Source: Cryobacterium sp. Y29
Lineage (GTDB): Bacteria > Actinomycetota > Actinomycetes > Actinomycetales > Microbacteriaceae
Direction of reading: 5' to 3'
DNA length: 64,000 nucleotides
Assembly: GCF_002929825.1 (NCBI RefSeq)
Contig: NZ_PJJN01000037.1
Span: forward strand, 400,313-464,312
The position numbers and the translations under genes were made by a program. Positions 17,015 through 25,831 of the stretch are shown one piece after another. A model generated the notes under the pieces. That model searched no databases. It was given only the letters and a program-made list of their open reading frames with translations, and was not told the origin of the DNA. Positions within the stretch are counted from its first letter, which is position 1. Each line of letters begins with the position of its first letter.

Positions 17015-17212
17015 ATGAGTATCCACGACGACGAGCCAACCTCGACTCCCACCGACGGTTGGGGGCTCGAGCCTCTGATGGATGTTGCCGAGCTGGCGGC
17101 CTACCTGGGCATCCCCATCTCCACGGTCTACGACTGGCGGTGCGGCACGAGGTGCTCCCCCGCAACCCAATGAACTACGTCTCCCACCTCCACCGCGACC
17201 GTAGAAAGGATC
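17015..17212 (+). pseudogene. Excisionase/integrase deletion remnant
   Basis: From ATG 17015 the frame encodes an excisionase start, LEPLMDVAELAAYLGIPIS then TVYDWR, nearly as in the intact gene at 22344. At about 17143 it jumps into the middle of the integrase: RHEVLPRNPMNYVSHLHRD matches RHEIVPTNPMDHVARLHRE of the gene at 22590. The two parent sequences share CTGGCG at the junction, which suggests a deletion by microhomology that removed the rest of the excisionase and the integrase N-terminal half. The element bounded by att A and att B therefore has no integrase of its own. Confidence 0.85.
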
Positions 17213-17311
17213 AAAAGTCAGGCGCGCGGCATCCTGATAGATTCCGTCTAAAGAAAATGACCGCTACTAGTTATAGTGAAATATTTCGCTAAAAGGAATA
17301 TAAGGATCACA

Positions 17312-18322
17312 GTGCCGGCTTCGGCGATTTCTGAATCTGACGCAGTTGACGTGCTCATCGCGGCCGGTTTCGACGTGTCCGTGCGTTCCGACCAGCGTCG
17401 GGGCGTTGGCCTTCTTGTGAGCCGCGACGGCGAAACCGCTGCAGTGCAAGTGAAGGTGCGGCAAAAGACGATCTACGAATGGGACGCCCTGCATCTGCTT
17501 GAGAATGCCCACGAGCGTGTCTTAGTCGTCATGCCCGTCGCAAGCCGCGGCCTCATCGACGCCGCGAAGCACGATCGGCGGTTGGGCGTTGTATCGCTCA
17601 GGGATCGACTCCTTGTCTGGGACTGCGAGGAGATTCACTCGCCAGACGCGATCGTGGCGGCGCATACGTCAGAGGCTGTGCCTGGCCGTCGACGCAACCC
17701 GTGGGGTCGCTGGGCAATCATGCGTGCGTACCTCCTCGACGGGGAGCCTCGATCCCAAGTCGAGCTGGCGAAGGAAACCGGCGTGACGCAGTCTGCGGTG
17801 TCCAAGTCAAACAGCGCGCTCGGCGGCCTTATTGTCAGATCAGCTTCTGGTTGGAGGGCGACAGATCGCTTAGCGCTCTGGGAGATGTTCATGGCTGAGT
17901 ACGCGGGCCCGGGCGGGATCACAACACACTGGTACGGGCTGGATGCTGTCACTGACCAGTCGAATGCGGTTGTGGCCGCCGGCGCATCCGCTGGAGTTCA
18001 GGTTTTGGTCTCTGGAGATTCCGCAGCTGACCAGTTGGCGCCGTGGCGGGTGCCTGCGCGTGCGGTCATCTACGCCACGTCGGGGATCGCCCTGAGCAAG
18101 CTTGGCTTCGCGCAGACCACTGATGCGCCTGCCACGCTCACGTGTACTGTTCCGGCCGACCAAACGATTTGGGCAACCGCAGCCTCGTGTTCGCAACGAA
18201 CCACCACGCCGACCGTCGATCCGGTCATCGCGGCGTGGGATGTCAGGCGGACGGGTGGTCCGGACGCGGATGAGGCTGTTCAACGGATCCGTCATTTGGT
18301 GCTTGCACGAGGAGGATCTTGA
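17312..18322 (+). CDS. Winged-helix protein, AbiEi-like antitoxin/regulator (putative)
   Basis: About 336 residues. An N-terminal part of roughly 110 residues, with VKVRQKTIYEWDALHLLENA, resembles a restriction-like or nuclease-type fold. It is followed by a helix-turn-helix (GEPRSQVELAKETGVTQSAVSKSNSALGG, residues about 150-180) and a long C-terminal domain. This layout is seen in regulators paired with AbiEii-like nucleotidyltransferases. AAGG lies a few bases before GTG 17312. Its stop overlaps by one base the ATG of a broken gene encoding such a partner. The pair would have been a type IV toxin-antitoxin or phage-defence unit. Assignment rests on context and weak pattern memory. Confidence 0.55.
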   Translation: MPASAISESDAVDVLIAAGFDVSVRSDQRRGVGLLVSRDGETAAVQVKVRQKTIYEWDALHLLENAHERVLVVMPVASRGLIDAAKHDRRLGVVSLRDRLLVWDCEEIHSPDAIVAAHTSEAVPGRRRNPWGRWAIMRAYLLDGEPRSQVELAKETGVTQSAVSKSNSALGGLIVRSASGWRATDRLALWEMFMAEYAGPGGITTHWYGLDAVTDQSNAVVAAGASAGVQVLVSGDSAADQLAPWRVPARAVIYATSGIALSKLGFAQTTDAPATLTCTVPADQTIWATAASCSQRTTTPTVDPVIAAWDVRRTGGPDADEAVQRIRHLVLARGGS

Positions 18323-18501
18323 TGGTTCGACGCTCGGTGGAGACGGTTGCGACCTCCAATGCCGACACGCCGCCTACCGGGCGTTGGAAGACGTGTCCCG
18401 TATCACCGAGCACCTCGAGGATGTCCGTGTCGTCGGCGGCCACACGGCCAGCTTGCTGCTGACCGCATTCCCCGTCGCGGGAGACATCATCCGGCGAACA
18501 A
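18322..18501 (+). pseudogene. Truncated, frameshifted nucleotidyltransferase-like partner gene
   Basis: ATG 18322 opens a frame (MVRRSVETVATSNADT) that is lost near 18370; the next frame continues with AAYRALEDVSRITEHLEDV then RVVGGHTASLLLTAFPV and RRT, the start of an AbiEii-type nucleotidyltransferase fold (VVGGH motif). The acidic catalytic pair that should follow RRT is absent and the homology stops there. The upstream HTH gene is therefore left without a working partner. Confidence 0.6.
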
Positions 18502-18669
18502 TATGGCTAGATGAGTCGATCGAATTGGCCGCAGTCCCAAGTGGCGTAGGGGTGAGTTGTCGGATAGTGTCGCGTTTTTCGCGGTTCGCGGGCTTGTCCA
18601 TCTGTGGAGGTGCGCACGCGCAAGCACTTCCATGGCTACGGTTGTAACGAGCACAGTGATTGAGAGCGC

Positions 18670-19197
18670 GTGATGACGTACAGCGTAATTCGAGTTCGCG
18701 CGACGCCTGGTGCCTCGCGCTCAGGGCACATGGGTGGCGTGGTCGTGGTTGCTGGTATCGCGGTGGCCGCGTGGGTCTCTTTCGGTCGCCACCTCTTCGG
18801 GATCGGTGGCGACCTCACCATCATCTACGCGGCGACGCTGGGTGTGATTTTTGCCGCCTTGCTGGTGTTCACGGGGCTCGCGGTACGACGCACGGCACGT
18901 CGAGGGTTCGAAACTCGCGCGATAACATACGCGTTTTTCCTTGCATCAGGCGTTAGCGGACTCTTGTTGGGACTCACGCTTCCAGATTCAACACCTCGCG
19001 GTTTGCAGACAATCATCAGCGGACCCACACAGCCTGCGTTGGATATCGCTATTGGTATCGCGAACCCCCTGGGCGTTATCGGAATCGCGACCGCGATCAT
19101 TGCGCTCGTGCTTTCGATTCGCGATTCGCGCGGGCGAATCACGCTTGTTGAGTCTTGGGGCGACGAGGATGACGGCGCCTTTGTCGACCCCGCGTAG
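18670..19197 (+). CDS. Four-helix membrane protein of unknown function
   Basis: 175 residues with four hydrophobic segments (about 20-40, 50-70, 85-105 and 125-155) and a short acidic C-terminal tail (ESWGDEDDGAFVD). GTG 18670 and ATG 18673 are adjacent candidate starts. I recognise no family. It lies inside the small island between the defence-like remnant and a SRPBCC protein. Confidence 0.6.
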   Translation: MMTYSVIRVRATPGASRSGHMGGVVVVAGIAVAAWVSFGRHLFGIGGDLTIIYAATLGVIFAALLVFTGLAVRRTARRGFETRAITYAFFLASGVSGLLLGLTLPDSTPRGLQTIISGPTQPALDIAIGIANPLGVIGIATAIIALVLSIRDSRGRITLVESWGDEDDGAFVDPA

Positions 19198-19297
19198 CGG
19201 CAATTCGTTGCATCGACGCCGCTCCCGAAAGACCCACGTGCAGCGCGTCAGGCCGGAAACACCGTCTAAGAGACAGCCCCCACCTAAGCTGAGCAGT

Positions 19298-19765
19298 ATG
19301 ACGGTCGAACAGGTTGAGCAAGGGCCTCGCCAAGTCGCGCGCACTGTTGAGGTGCCGGCTTCGGCCGAAGACGTCTTCGCGTTGGTGGCTGATCCGCACC
19401 GTCACGGTGAGCTGGACGGCTCGGGCACCGTCGGCGGTACGGTGTCGGGGCCGCGGCGGCTCACCCAGGGCGCAAAATTCTCGGTAGCGATGAAGCAGTT
19501 CGGCATCCCGTATCGCATCACCAGCACGGTGACGCGCATCGAAGACGGTCGGCTTGTAGAATGGCGTCACCCCGCGGGACACCGGTGGCGCTGGGAACTC
19601 ACGCCGCTCACGCCCACGTCTACGCGCGTTACTGAGACGTTTGACTACAGCACCGTCCCAGCCGTTCAGGGAAAGGTCTACGAGCTGCTCGGCTTTCCTC
19701 GGCAGAACGCCGCCGGCATCGAAGCCACCCTTCGCCAACTCACGTCGCGCTCCGCCCGCGCTTGA
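19298..19765 (+). CDS. SRPBCC-family protein
   Basis: 155 residues of the START/SRPBCC helix-grip fold: VEVPASAEDVFALVADPHRH at the N-terminus, a run of beta strands (FSVAMKQFGIPYRITSTVTRI, then EWRHPAGHRWRWELTP), and a C-terminal helix (NAAGIEATLRQLTS). Such proteins bind hydrophobic ligands in a pocket and include polyketide cyclase-like and ligand-carrier proteins. ATG 19298 gives a domain-complete protein; the frame extends further upstream without recognisable content. It converges on the ABC exporter gene. The ligand is unknown. Confidence 0.8.
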   Translation: MTVEQVEQGPRQVARTVEVPASAEDVFALVADPHRHGELDGSGTVGGTVSGPRRLTQGAKFSVAMKQFGIPYRITSTVTRIEDGRLVEWRHPAGHRWRWELTPLTPTSTRVTETFDYSTVPAVQGKVYELLGFPRQNAAGIEATLRQLTSRSARA

Positions 19766-19875
19766 CGTGAGGCCACCGGGCCGGAGTCGGTTACGCGGCC
19801 GTGATGACCAGCGCCACCGACTCGTCGGTCGTCCGGCTCAGGCGCCGGACCGCATGGTGGCGAAGTGCTCAGTGA

Positions 19876-21777
19876 CTAGATCCCGCTTAGCGCTTCCGCA
19901 TCCGCCGCAACATTTTTCTGCACGGCGAACTGGGTCCGGTGCAATTCCTCGTACCGCCCACCCACAGCCAGCAGTTCCTCGTGCGTACCGCGCTCCACGA
20001 TCGAGCCGTCCTCAACCACGAGGATCAGGTCCGCGCTGCGGATGGTGGAGAGGCGGTGTGCGATCACCATCGCTGTCCGTCCCTTGAGCGCCTCGCTGAG
20101 CGCCGCCTGCACGGCGGCCTCAGACGTCGAGTCCAGCGCCGCCGTCGCCTCGTCGAGGATGACGACGCGCGGCTGGGCGAGCAGGAGCCTCGCGATGGTC
20201 ATCCGCTGGCGCTCACCCCCGGACAATCGGTAGCCACGTTCGCCCACCATGGTGTCCAGCTGGTCGGGCAGGGACCGGATGAGCGGCTCGAGCCGCGCAC
20301 GGCGGACGGCGTCCCACACCTCGTCGTCGGACGCCTCCGGCCTCGCGAGGCGCAGATTGGAGAGGATGGTCTCGTGGAACAGGTGGCCGTCTTGCGTTAC
20401 CATGCCCAGGCTGTGCCGCATGGAGGCGAACGTGACATCGCGGACATCCGCCCCCGCGAGGCGCACGGCGCCGCTGTCGACGTCGTACAGGCGCGAGAGG
20501 AGCTGCGCAATCGTGGATTTGCCGGCACCGGACGAACCAACGAGGGCAACGGTCTGCCCCGGCTCGATCCTGAAGGACACACCGTGCAGCACCTCCTCGC
20601 CGCCGCGGGTGTCGAGCGTGGCAACCTCCTCGAGAGAGGCGAGGGACACCTTGTCTGCGGACGGGTAGGCGAAGCGCACGTTGTCGAACTCGACGGCCAC
20701 CGGGCCTTCGGGAACGGCGACGGCGTCGGGCTTCTCCTTGATGAGCGGGTCAAGGTCGAGCACCTCGAAGACGCGCTCGAAGCTGACCACCGCGCTCATG
20801 ATCTCCACCCGTGCGTTTGCCAGGCTGGTGAGCGGCGCGTAGAGGCGGGTGAGGAGAAGCGCCAGGGTGACCACGTCGCCGGTATTCAGCTGGTCGGCTA
20901 GTGCGAGGGCGCCGCCGAGCCCGTACACGAGCGCGAGGGCGAGAGCGGAGACGAGCATCAGGGCGGTGAAGAAGACGAACTGCAGCATCGCGGTGCGCAC
21001 CCCGATGTCGCGGACACGGGCGGCGCGGACGCGGAACTCTTCAGCCTCTTCGTCGGGCCGGCCGAACAGCTTCACGAGGGTGGCGCCGGGCGCCGAGAAG
21101 CGCTCGGTCATCTGCGTGCTCATGGCGGAATTGTGATCGGCGGCCTCGCGGCGCAGCGCAGCGAGGCGGCTGCCCATGCGGCGGGCGGGTATCAGGAAGA
21201 TGGGGAGCATGATCACGGCGAGAACCGTCACGAGCCAGGACGTGCTGAGCATGACGATCAGGGTGAGGATCAGCGCCACCAGGTTCGTGACCACGCCGGA
21301 CAGCGTGCCGCTGAAGGCCTGCTGAGCGCCGATCACATCGTTGTTGAGGCGGCTCACGAGGGCGCCCGTCCGTGTGCGGGTGAAGAACGCGATCGGCATC
21401 TTCTGCACGTGGTTGAAGACGGCGGTACGGAGGTCGAGGATCACGCCTTCGCCGATCCGCGCCGAATACCAGCGCGTCACGAGTGACACGGCGGCGTCGG
21501 CCACAGCCACGAGGGCGATGACGACGGCGAGCCACACGATTGTGGTGACCGCGCCCTGGGCGACGATGACGTCGACCACCTGGCCGGCGAGTACCGGCGT
21601 CGCGACCGCGAGGAAAGCTCCCACGGTGGAGAGGGTGATGAAGATCAGCAGCTTGGACCGGTAGGGCACCGCGAACGTCATGATCCGCCGCACGGACTCA
21701 CGGGAGAAGCCGTGCTTGCTGTCCCTAGCGCTCGAGATCTTGTTCAGCGAGCTCCAGGCCGCGCCTTCCATGCTCAT
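19876..21777 (-). CDS. ABC exporter, fused permease-ATPase half transporter
   Basis: 633 residues. The N-terminal half has six hydrophobic segments of an ABC exporter membrane domain, and the C-terminal half is the ATPase, with Walker A GSSGAGKSTIAQLL, the signature LSGGERQRMTIARLLL, Walker B RVVILDEATAALD and the H-loop AHRLSTI. It should work as a dimer and export a drug or lipid-like compound. The ATG at 21777 follows GGAAGGAACC; an in-frame ATG 75 bases upstream has no such site. It lies in the small island and converges with the SRPBCC gene. A plus-strand hairpin with T run at about 21838-21868 lies just upstream but has no obvious gene to terminate. Confidence 0.92.
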   Translation of the reverse strand: MSMEGAAWSSLNKISSARDSKHGFSRESVRRIMTFAVPYRSKLLIFITLSTVGAFLAVATPVLAGQVVDVIVAQGAVTTIVWLAVVIALVAVADAAVSLVTRWYSARIGEGVILDLRTAVFNHVQKMPIAFFTRTRTGALVSRLNNDVIGAQQAFSGTLSGVVTNLVALILTLIVMLSTSWLVTVLAVIMLPIFLIPARRMGSRLAALRREAADHNSAMSTQMTERFSAPGATLVKLFGRPDEEAEEFRVRAARVRDIGVRTAMLQFVFFTALMLVSALALALVYGLGGALALADQLNTGDVVTLALLLTRLYAPLTSLANARVEIMSAVVSFERVFEVLDLDPLIKEKPDAVAVPEGPVAVEFDNVRFAYPSADKVSLASLEEVATLDTRGGEEVLHGVSFRIEPGQTVALVGSSGAGKSTIAQLLSRLYDVDSGAVRLAGADVRDVTFASMRHSLGMVTQDGHLFHETILSNLRLARPEASDDEVWDAVRRARLEPLIRSLPDQLDTMVGERGYRLSGGERQRMTIARLLLAQPRVVILDEATAALDSTSEAAVQAALSEALKGRTAMVIAHRLSTIRSADLILVVEDGSIVERGTHEELLAVGGRYEELHRTQFAVQKNVAADAEALSGI

Positions 21778-22050
21778 GATGGTTCCTTCCGTGGGTACCA
21801 GACCAAGTTTAGATGGCGAGTTGCCCGAGCTCGGGGTTCTCCCCAGCGGCAACGAGCCGGGGTTTTTTCATGAAACGGCTCGCCCGGCAACGAACCTGTG
21901 GGCGGTGTTTGCAACGCGGCTGCCGAGGTGACGCGCGGTGCGCCGGTCAGCGTCGGCAATGACATACGCCCGCGAAAAGCGGGCCAAATGGTCATCATTT
22001 ACCCATCACATTCATCGCCAAATGACCCAAATCGATGACGTACGATTGGA
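21778..22050. other. Intergenic stretch before att site B
   Basis: It holds the promoter region of the ABC exporter and a plus-strand hairpin ending in six T (about 21838-21868). No other gene is seen. Confidence 0.4.
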
Positions 22051-22115
22051 GGCAGCGAACCGCCCGGTTCCCTGTAAAAACAAGGGAATCCGCGGGTTTT
22101 CGGAGACATTCGGTA
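22051..22115. repeat. Element right-end repeat B
   Basis: Second copy of the palindrome-containing stretch at 16714-16775, again directly left of the tRNA-Pro 3' fragment and separated from it by a short variable segment. Confidence 0.65.
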
Positions 22116-22140
22116 ACGACATAATGTAGGCAAAAACCTA

Positions 22141-22215
22141 CAAGGGGTCGCAGGTTTGAATCCTGTCAGCCCGACCAAAAGTCCCGGAAACTCAAGGGTT
22201 TCCGGGACTTTTTAG
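22141..22215 (+). other. att site B: tRNA-Pro 3' fragment plus terminator
   Basis: 22141-22177 repeats the tRNA 3' end at 16801 with one change in the T loop; the terminator hairpin (22178-22215) is also conserved. The two cores are exactly 5,340 bases apart. The sequence to the right leads into an intact excisionase and integrase. Confidence 0.82.
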
Positions 22216-22343
22216 GTTAGACAATTGATCACCCCATCAAAAACCCCTCCGAGAACGCCTTCTGGCGACTCAGCAGTGCGAGGCGACCACGTCATACTCG
22301 GTCGTCTTTCATTGCTTAGGTACGCCGGTCGCACCTACGGAAT

Positions 22344-22583
22344 ATGAACACAAACGAAGCATCTCCAGCCACCGTCTCCCCCGAGGCGTTGGAGCCCCTG
22401 ATGGACGTCACCGAGCTGGCGACCTACCTCGGCATCCCGGTCTCGACCGTCTACGACTGGCGCGTGCATGGCAAAGGCCCTGTTGCGTACCGGTTCGGCA
22501 AGCATCTGAAATTCACGATCTCCGACGTGCGCTCCTGGATGGCACAGCAGCGCGAACCGTCTGGGCCGCCCGACCGGCGGTGA
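22344..22583 (+). CDS. xis: Excisionase-family DNA-binding protein
   Basis: 79 residues with the MerR-like winged helix of small excisionases: PLMDVTELATYLGIPVSTVY, then DWRVHGKGPVAYRFGKHLKF, then ISDVRSWMAQQRE. It would bend the att site to favour element excision. It ends seven bases before the integrase start, so the two are co-transcribed. A deleted copy lies at 17015. Confidence 0.88.
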   Translation: MNTNEASPATVSPEALEPLMDVTELATYLGIPVSTVYDWRVHGKGPVAYRFGKHLKFTISDVRSWMAQQREPSGPPDRR

Positions 22584-22589
22584 ACTGAG

Positions 22590-23903
22590 ATGTCGCGGCC
22601 GCGCCTAACAATCGGCACGTTCGGTGACATCACCGTGCGGATCATGCCGTCGGGCCAGTTCATGGCTCGCGCCATGTATCGCGACTGGGACGGCCAGTCC
22701 CGCCAAGTGCAGGCGACTGGCGCCACGGCCAAGGCCGCCGAGCGCGCATTGAAGGGCAATCTCGCCGACCGAAACCAGCTGCAGCCGACGAACGGCTATC
22801 TGCCTCCAGACAGCCCGTTCCCTGACCTGGTGAAGTACTGGCTGGACGACATCGACGCGGAGAATCGAATCTCCAAGACCACCCGCAATCTGTATGAGCG
22901 CAACATGCGCACGCTCGTACTGCGGGTGTTTCAATATCTCGCGCTGCGCGAGATCGGCGTGGTTCGCTGCGACCAGTTCATCAAGCAGATGGCCAAGCTC
23001 CCCTACATTCGCGCCAAACAATCGCGGGTCGTGCTGCGCCTGGCACTCGAGCTGGCGGTGCGGCACGAGATCGTCCCGACCAATCCCATGGACCACGTGG
23101 CCCGTCTGCACCGCGAGCCGCACATCCCCGACGCGCTCACCGCGGTCGAGGTGAACAAGATCCGCTCCGCGATCGCCGCCTGGGAGGCGGGCGTCGGATA
23201 CGTCTCCGGTCCCCGGACAGACGGGCAGCTCAGCTCAATCGTCGAGGTGATGCTCGGCACCTCAGCACGCATCGGAGAAGTGCTGGCAATCCGCCGCCTG
23301 GACGTCGACGTCACCAGCGCCGTCCCGTCCATTCGCCTGGCCGGCACGATCGTGAGCCGCAAGGGCGAGCTGACCCTTCGGCAGGATCATCCCAAGACAG
23401 CTAAATCGAGGCGCGTGGTGGCGCTGCCAACCTTCACATCCGACGCGATGCGTCGACGTCTCGCAATGTCCCGCGACCGCGACCCGGATGCCCTGCTCTT
23501 CCAATCACGGGATGGGACCCCGCTGACCACCGCGAACGTGCGCCGACAATTACGCAGCGTTCTTGGTAATGCCGGAATCGCCGGGGTGACGCCGCACCTG
23601 CTCCGCCGCACGGTGGCCACCGCGGTCAACGAAAACGCCAACGTCGAGCTGGCCGCGGAACTGCTCGGTCACACGGACACGAAGACCACCGTGCAGCACT
23701 ACATCCGGCGCAGCGAGGTAGTTGTTAGCAGTAGTGAACCCGGCAACGGCGAAGCTTCTCGACAAGGCATTTGCGAGAGACAAGAACTGAGCGCTGGGCG
23801 CGAGACCGCCAGAGTTCTTCGGAATGCAGCAGCAGCACTGAGGCCTTGCGAATCGTTTCGGGGCTCCCGTGCACGATTTGTTCCCGACCGCGGCGCTCTG
23901 TGA
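22590..23903 (+). CDS. int: Tyrosine-recombinase integrase
   Basis: 437 residues. An N-terminal arm-binding part (ITVRIMPSGQFMARAMYRD) and a SAM-like core-binding domain precede the catalytic domain, which has all expected residues: the first Arg in GTSARIGEVLAIRRLDV, Lys in KTAKSRRVVALP, H-x-L-R-R in TPHLLRRTVATAV, and the LLGHTDTKTTVQHY block with His and nucleophilic Tyr. A tail of about 65 residues follows the tyrosine, longer than usual. It should insert the element at the 3' end of tRNA-Pro, given its position beside att site B. The element it served probably extends right to the degenerate att site at 43.1 kb. Confidence 0.95.
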   Translation: MSRPRLTIGTFGDITVRIMPSGQFMARAMYRDWDGQSRQVQATGATAKAAERALKGNLADRNQLQPTNGYLPPDSPFPDLVKYWLDDIDAENRISKTTRNLYERNMRTLVLRVFQYLALREIGVVRCDQFIKQMAKLPYIRAKQSRVVLRLALELAVRHEIVPTNPMDHVARLHREPHIPDALTAVEVNKIRSAIAAWEAGVGYVSGPRTDGQLSSIVEVMLGTSARIGEVLAIRRLDVDVTSAVPSIRLAGTIVSRKGELTLRQDHPKTAKSRRVVALPTFTSDAMRRRLAMSRDRDPDALLFQSRDGTPLTTANVRRQLRSVLGNAGIAGVTPHLLRRTVATAVNENANVELAAELLGHTDTKTTVQHYIRRSEVVVSSSEPGNGEASRQGICERQELSAGRETARVLRNAAAALRPCESFRGSRARFVPDRGAL

Positions 23904-23982
23904 CGACTAACTCAGCGTTTCGTTAGGATCGCGGTCGGTGTTGCTCAGACAGCCGGACTAATCGCGAGCGACCGACGCCCGA

Positions 23983-24948
23983 TTAAGACCAGATTCGGGC
24001 GGCTCGTGCGTTGTTTTCCTGGCGCGCAGCCAGCGCTTCCTCCATGTTCACAGCGACGAATCGGGTCTTCGTACCCGGCGCGCAACGCGCGACCAGGTCC
24101 ATATCCGCGGAGATGACCGTGGCGACCATAGCGTACCCACCGCCGGAGACAGCGTCGCGGTGCAGGATGATGGGCTGGGTACCGCCGGGAATCTGAATGG
24201 AACCGACAGCGTATCCGGCGTCGACGATATTCGAAGGATCCTGCCCGGCTCCGAAGGGCTGCTCGCGGTCTTTCCACTCAACTCCGGGTCCGCTGTACCG
24301 TAGTCCCATCCGGTCAGCGACAGGAGTTAGCGTCCATTCGCTGTTCAACAGGCTGTCTAATCCTTTGGCAGAAAGATTGTGATCGTACAGCCCGAGCATG
24401 ACGCGCACCTTCACCTCCTTGGAAAAGACGGGACGATCGTCAACGGCGATGGACGTGACCACCGGGAGGCCGTTATCTGAGCCGACACCAACCGGAACAA
24501 CGTCTCCGGCAACGAGCGCACGCCCGTCCACTCCCCCGATGGCTCCGATGGGATAGGTCGAGCGCGAACCGAGAACCTCCGGTACATCGATTCCACCGTG
24601 CACGGCGATAAAGTACTTGGTGCCGCCCTTGATCACACCGAATTTCAGCTCGTCTCCAGCCAAAAGCTCGATCCGTTCGTATTCGGGTACGAGCTGGCCG
24701 TTGACGAACACATCGACCGGAGCTCCCGTTACGGCAATGACCGCGTTGGTTGTGGACACGAGTTTGGGACCGATATAGGTGCACTCCAGCACCGCATCAG
24801 ACACCGTGTTACCGACTAGACGGTTGGCGAGAGTGGCCGAATACTGGTCCATCGATCCGCCCTGCGGAAGGCCAAATTTGTAGTAACCGATACGTCCCTG
24901 GTCTTGCGCTGTTGTGGACAAGCCGGGCTCGAGAACGTCAAATGCCAT
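23983..24948 (-). CDS. pxpC: 5-oxoprolinase-like subunit C (KipA/carboxyltransferase family)
   Basis: 321 residues. The family start MAFDVLEPGLSTTAQDQGR then GYYKFGLPQGGSMD, the strands LECTYIGPKL, and the C-terminal GSIQIPGGTQPIILHRDA are typical of PxpC/KipA and of the carboxyltransferase domain of urea amidolyase. With PxpA and PxpB it would open a lactam such as 5-oxoproline using ATP or carboxylation. ATG 24948 overlaps the end of pxpB by 11 bases, showing coupling. It is last in the operon pxpA-bccP-accC-pxpB-pxpC. Confidence 0.88.
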   Translation of the reverse strand: MAFDVLEPGLSTTAQDQGRIGYYKFGLPQGGSMDQYSATLANRLVGNTVSDAVLECTYIGPKLVSTTNAVIAVTGAPVDVFVNGQLVPEYERIELLAGDELKFGVIKGGTKYFIAVHGGIDVPEVLGSRSTYPIGAIGGVDGRALVAGDVVPVGVGSDNGLPVVTSIAVDDRPVFSKEVKVRVMLGLYDHNLSAKGLDSLLNSEWTLTPVADRMGLRYSGPGVEWKDREQPFGAGQDPSNIVDAGYAVGSIQIPGGTQPIILHRDAVSGGGYAMVATVISADMDLVARCAPGTKTRFVAVNMEEALAARQENNARAARIWS

Positions 24949-25831
24949 TGAGTGCCTCCAGAAGCGACAAGGTGTACTTATTGGGGTCGGCCAGGGCCGC
25001 ACTCAAATCGAAATCAATGGGTGTTTGTCGGTACCGAAAGGTTCCGGCATCGACCTCTGTCTGGATGCGCCGATATTCTGCCTCGTCAATCGGCTTGAAC
25101 TTCACAATGTCACCCGGCTTGAAGAAAATCATGAAGTCCGAGAAGTCGTCCAGTCGCTGGGCCGGATCGAAGATCGGGGCGGCCGCCACGCCGAACATCT
25201 GATACCCACCGGCACCGCGCACCGAGTAGATGCAGCTGAAGCAGCCTCCGTAGCCGACCGTCAGCGCCGGGGTATCCGTGCGGGGGCTCAGGTACTTGGG
25301 AACCTGGAGTTGCTGCTCACGCTCGACCAGCTGGTAGAGAAAGGGCAGACCGGCCACAAAGCCCACCATGGAAACCAGCCACGGAGTTTCATGGTGCCGT
25401 TTGATGAATTCCTCGGCATCGGCCAGCCCATTCACCTCCGCGGCGTAGTCCAGGTCGTTGCCTTCGGGCCGCTGATGGTAGCCCTCACGAAACCGGGCAC
25501 CGGTTTCGTTCGTGTACGGGTCGTTATACCAAACGGGGATCTCGATGATGCGCGTTCGGAGAACCTTGTCGGTGGCCGCTCGCACCTCCTGCTCCAGTCG
25601 GCGCACTGCTCGTTCGAGTTGTTGCCAGTCCAGGATGTCCGGGTCGAACCGCACCAGGAGTGACGCGTTGGCCGGGCAGATATCCACGATGCCCGCGAGT
25701 TGCTGCAATTCCAAGGCATTCGCGATGCTGTTGGAGATGAAGTTGGCTTCGAGTGACATGCCTTCAGTGATTTCGACAAAGAGAAATTCGTCGCCACCCC
25801 AGGTGTATCGGGCCATGGTCTGCTGCATCAT
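24938..25831 (-). CDS. pxpB: 5-oxoprolinase-like subunit B (KipI/carboxyltransferase family)
   Basis: 297 residues of the PxpB/KipI family: IPVWYND then GFVAGLPFLYQL, the turn PRTDTPALTVGYGGCFSCIYS, and SVRGAGGYQMFGV. At nearly 300 residues it is longer than the typical PxpB (about 220), with an N-terminal extension including the MARYTWGGDEFLFVEI segment. It overlaps accC by four bases and pxpC by 11. The set of PxpB, PxpC and biotin proteins suggests a carboxylation-dependent amide hydrolase. Confidence 0.85.
   Translation of the reverse strand: MMQQTMARYTWGGDEFLFVEITEGMSLEANFISNSIANALELQQLAGIVDICPANASLLVRFDPDILDWQQLERAVRRLEQEVRAATDKVLRTRIIEIPVWYNDPYTNETGARFREGYHQRPEGNDLDYAAEVNGLADAEEFIKRHHETPWLVSMVGFVAGLPFLYQLVEREQQLQVPKYLSPRTDTPALTVGYGGCFSCIYSVRGAGGYQMFGVAAAPIFDPAQRLDDFSDFMIFFKPGDIVKFKPIDEAEYRRIQTEVDAGTFRYRQTPIDFDLSAALADPNKYTLSLLEALNGI

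Noticed and set aside
21838..21868. Plus-strand hairpin with T run near the ABC exporter start
   Set aside because: No plus-strand gene ends nearby, so a terminator role could not be assigned; noted in the intergenic entry only.
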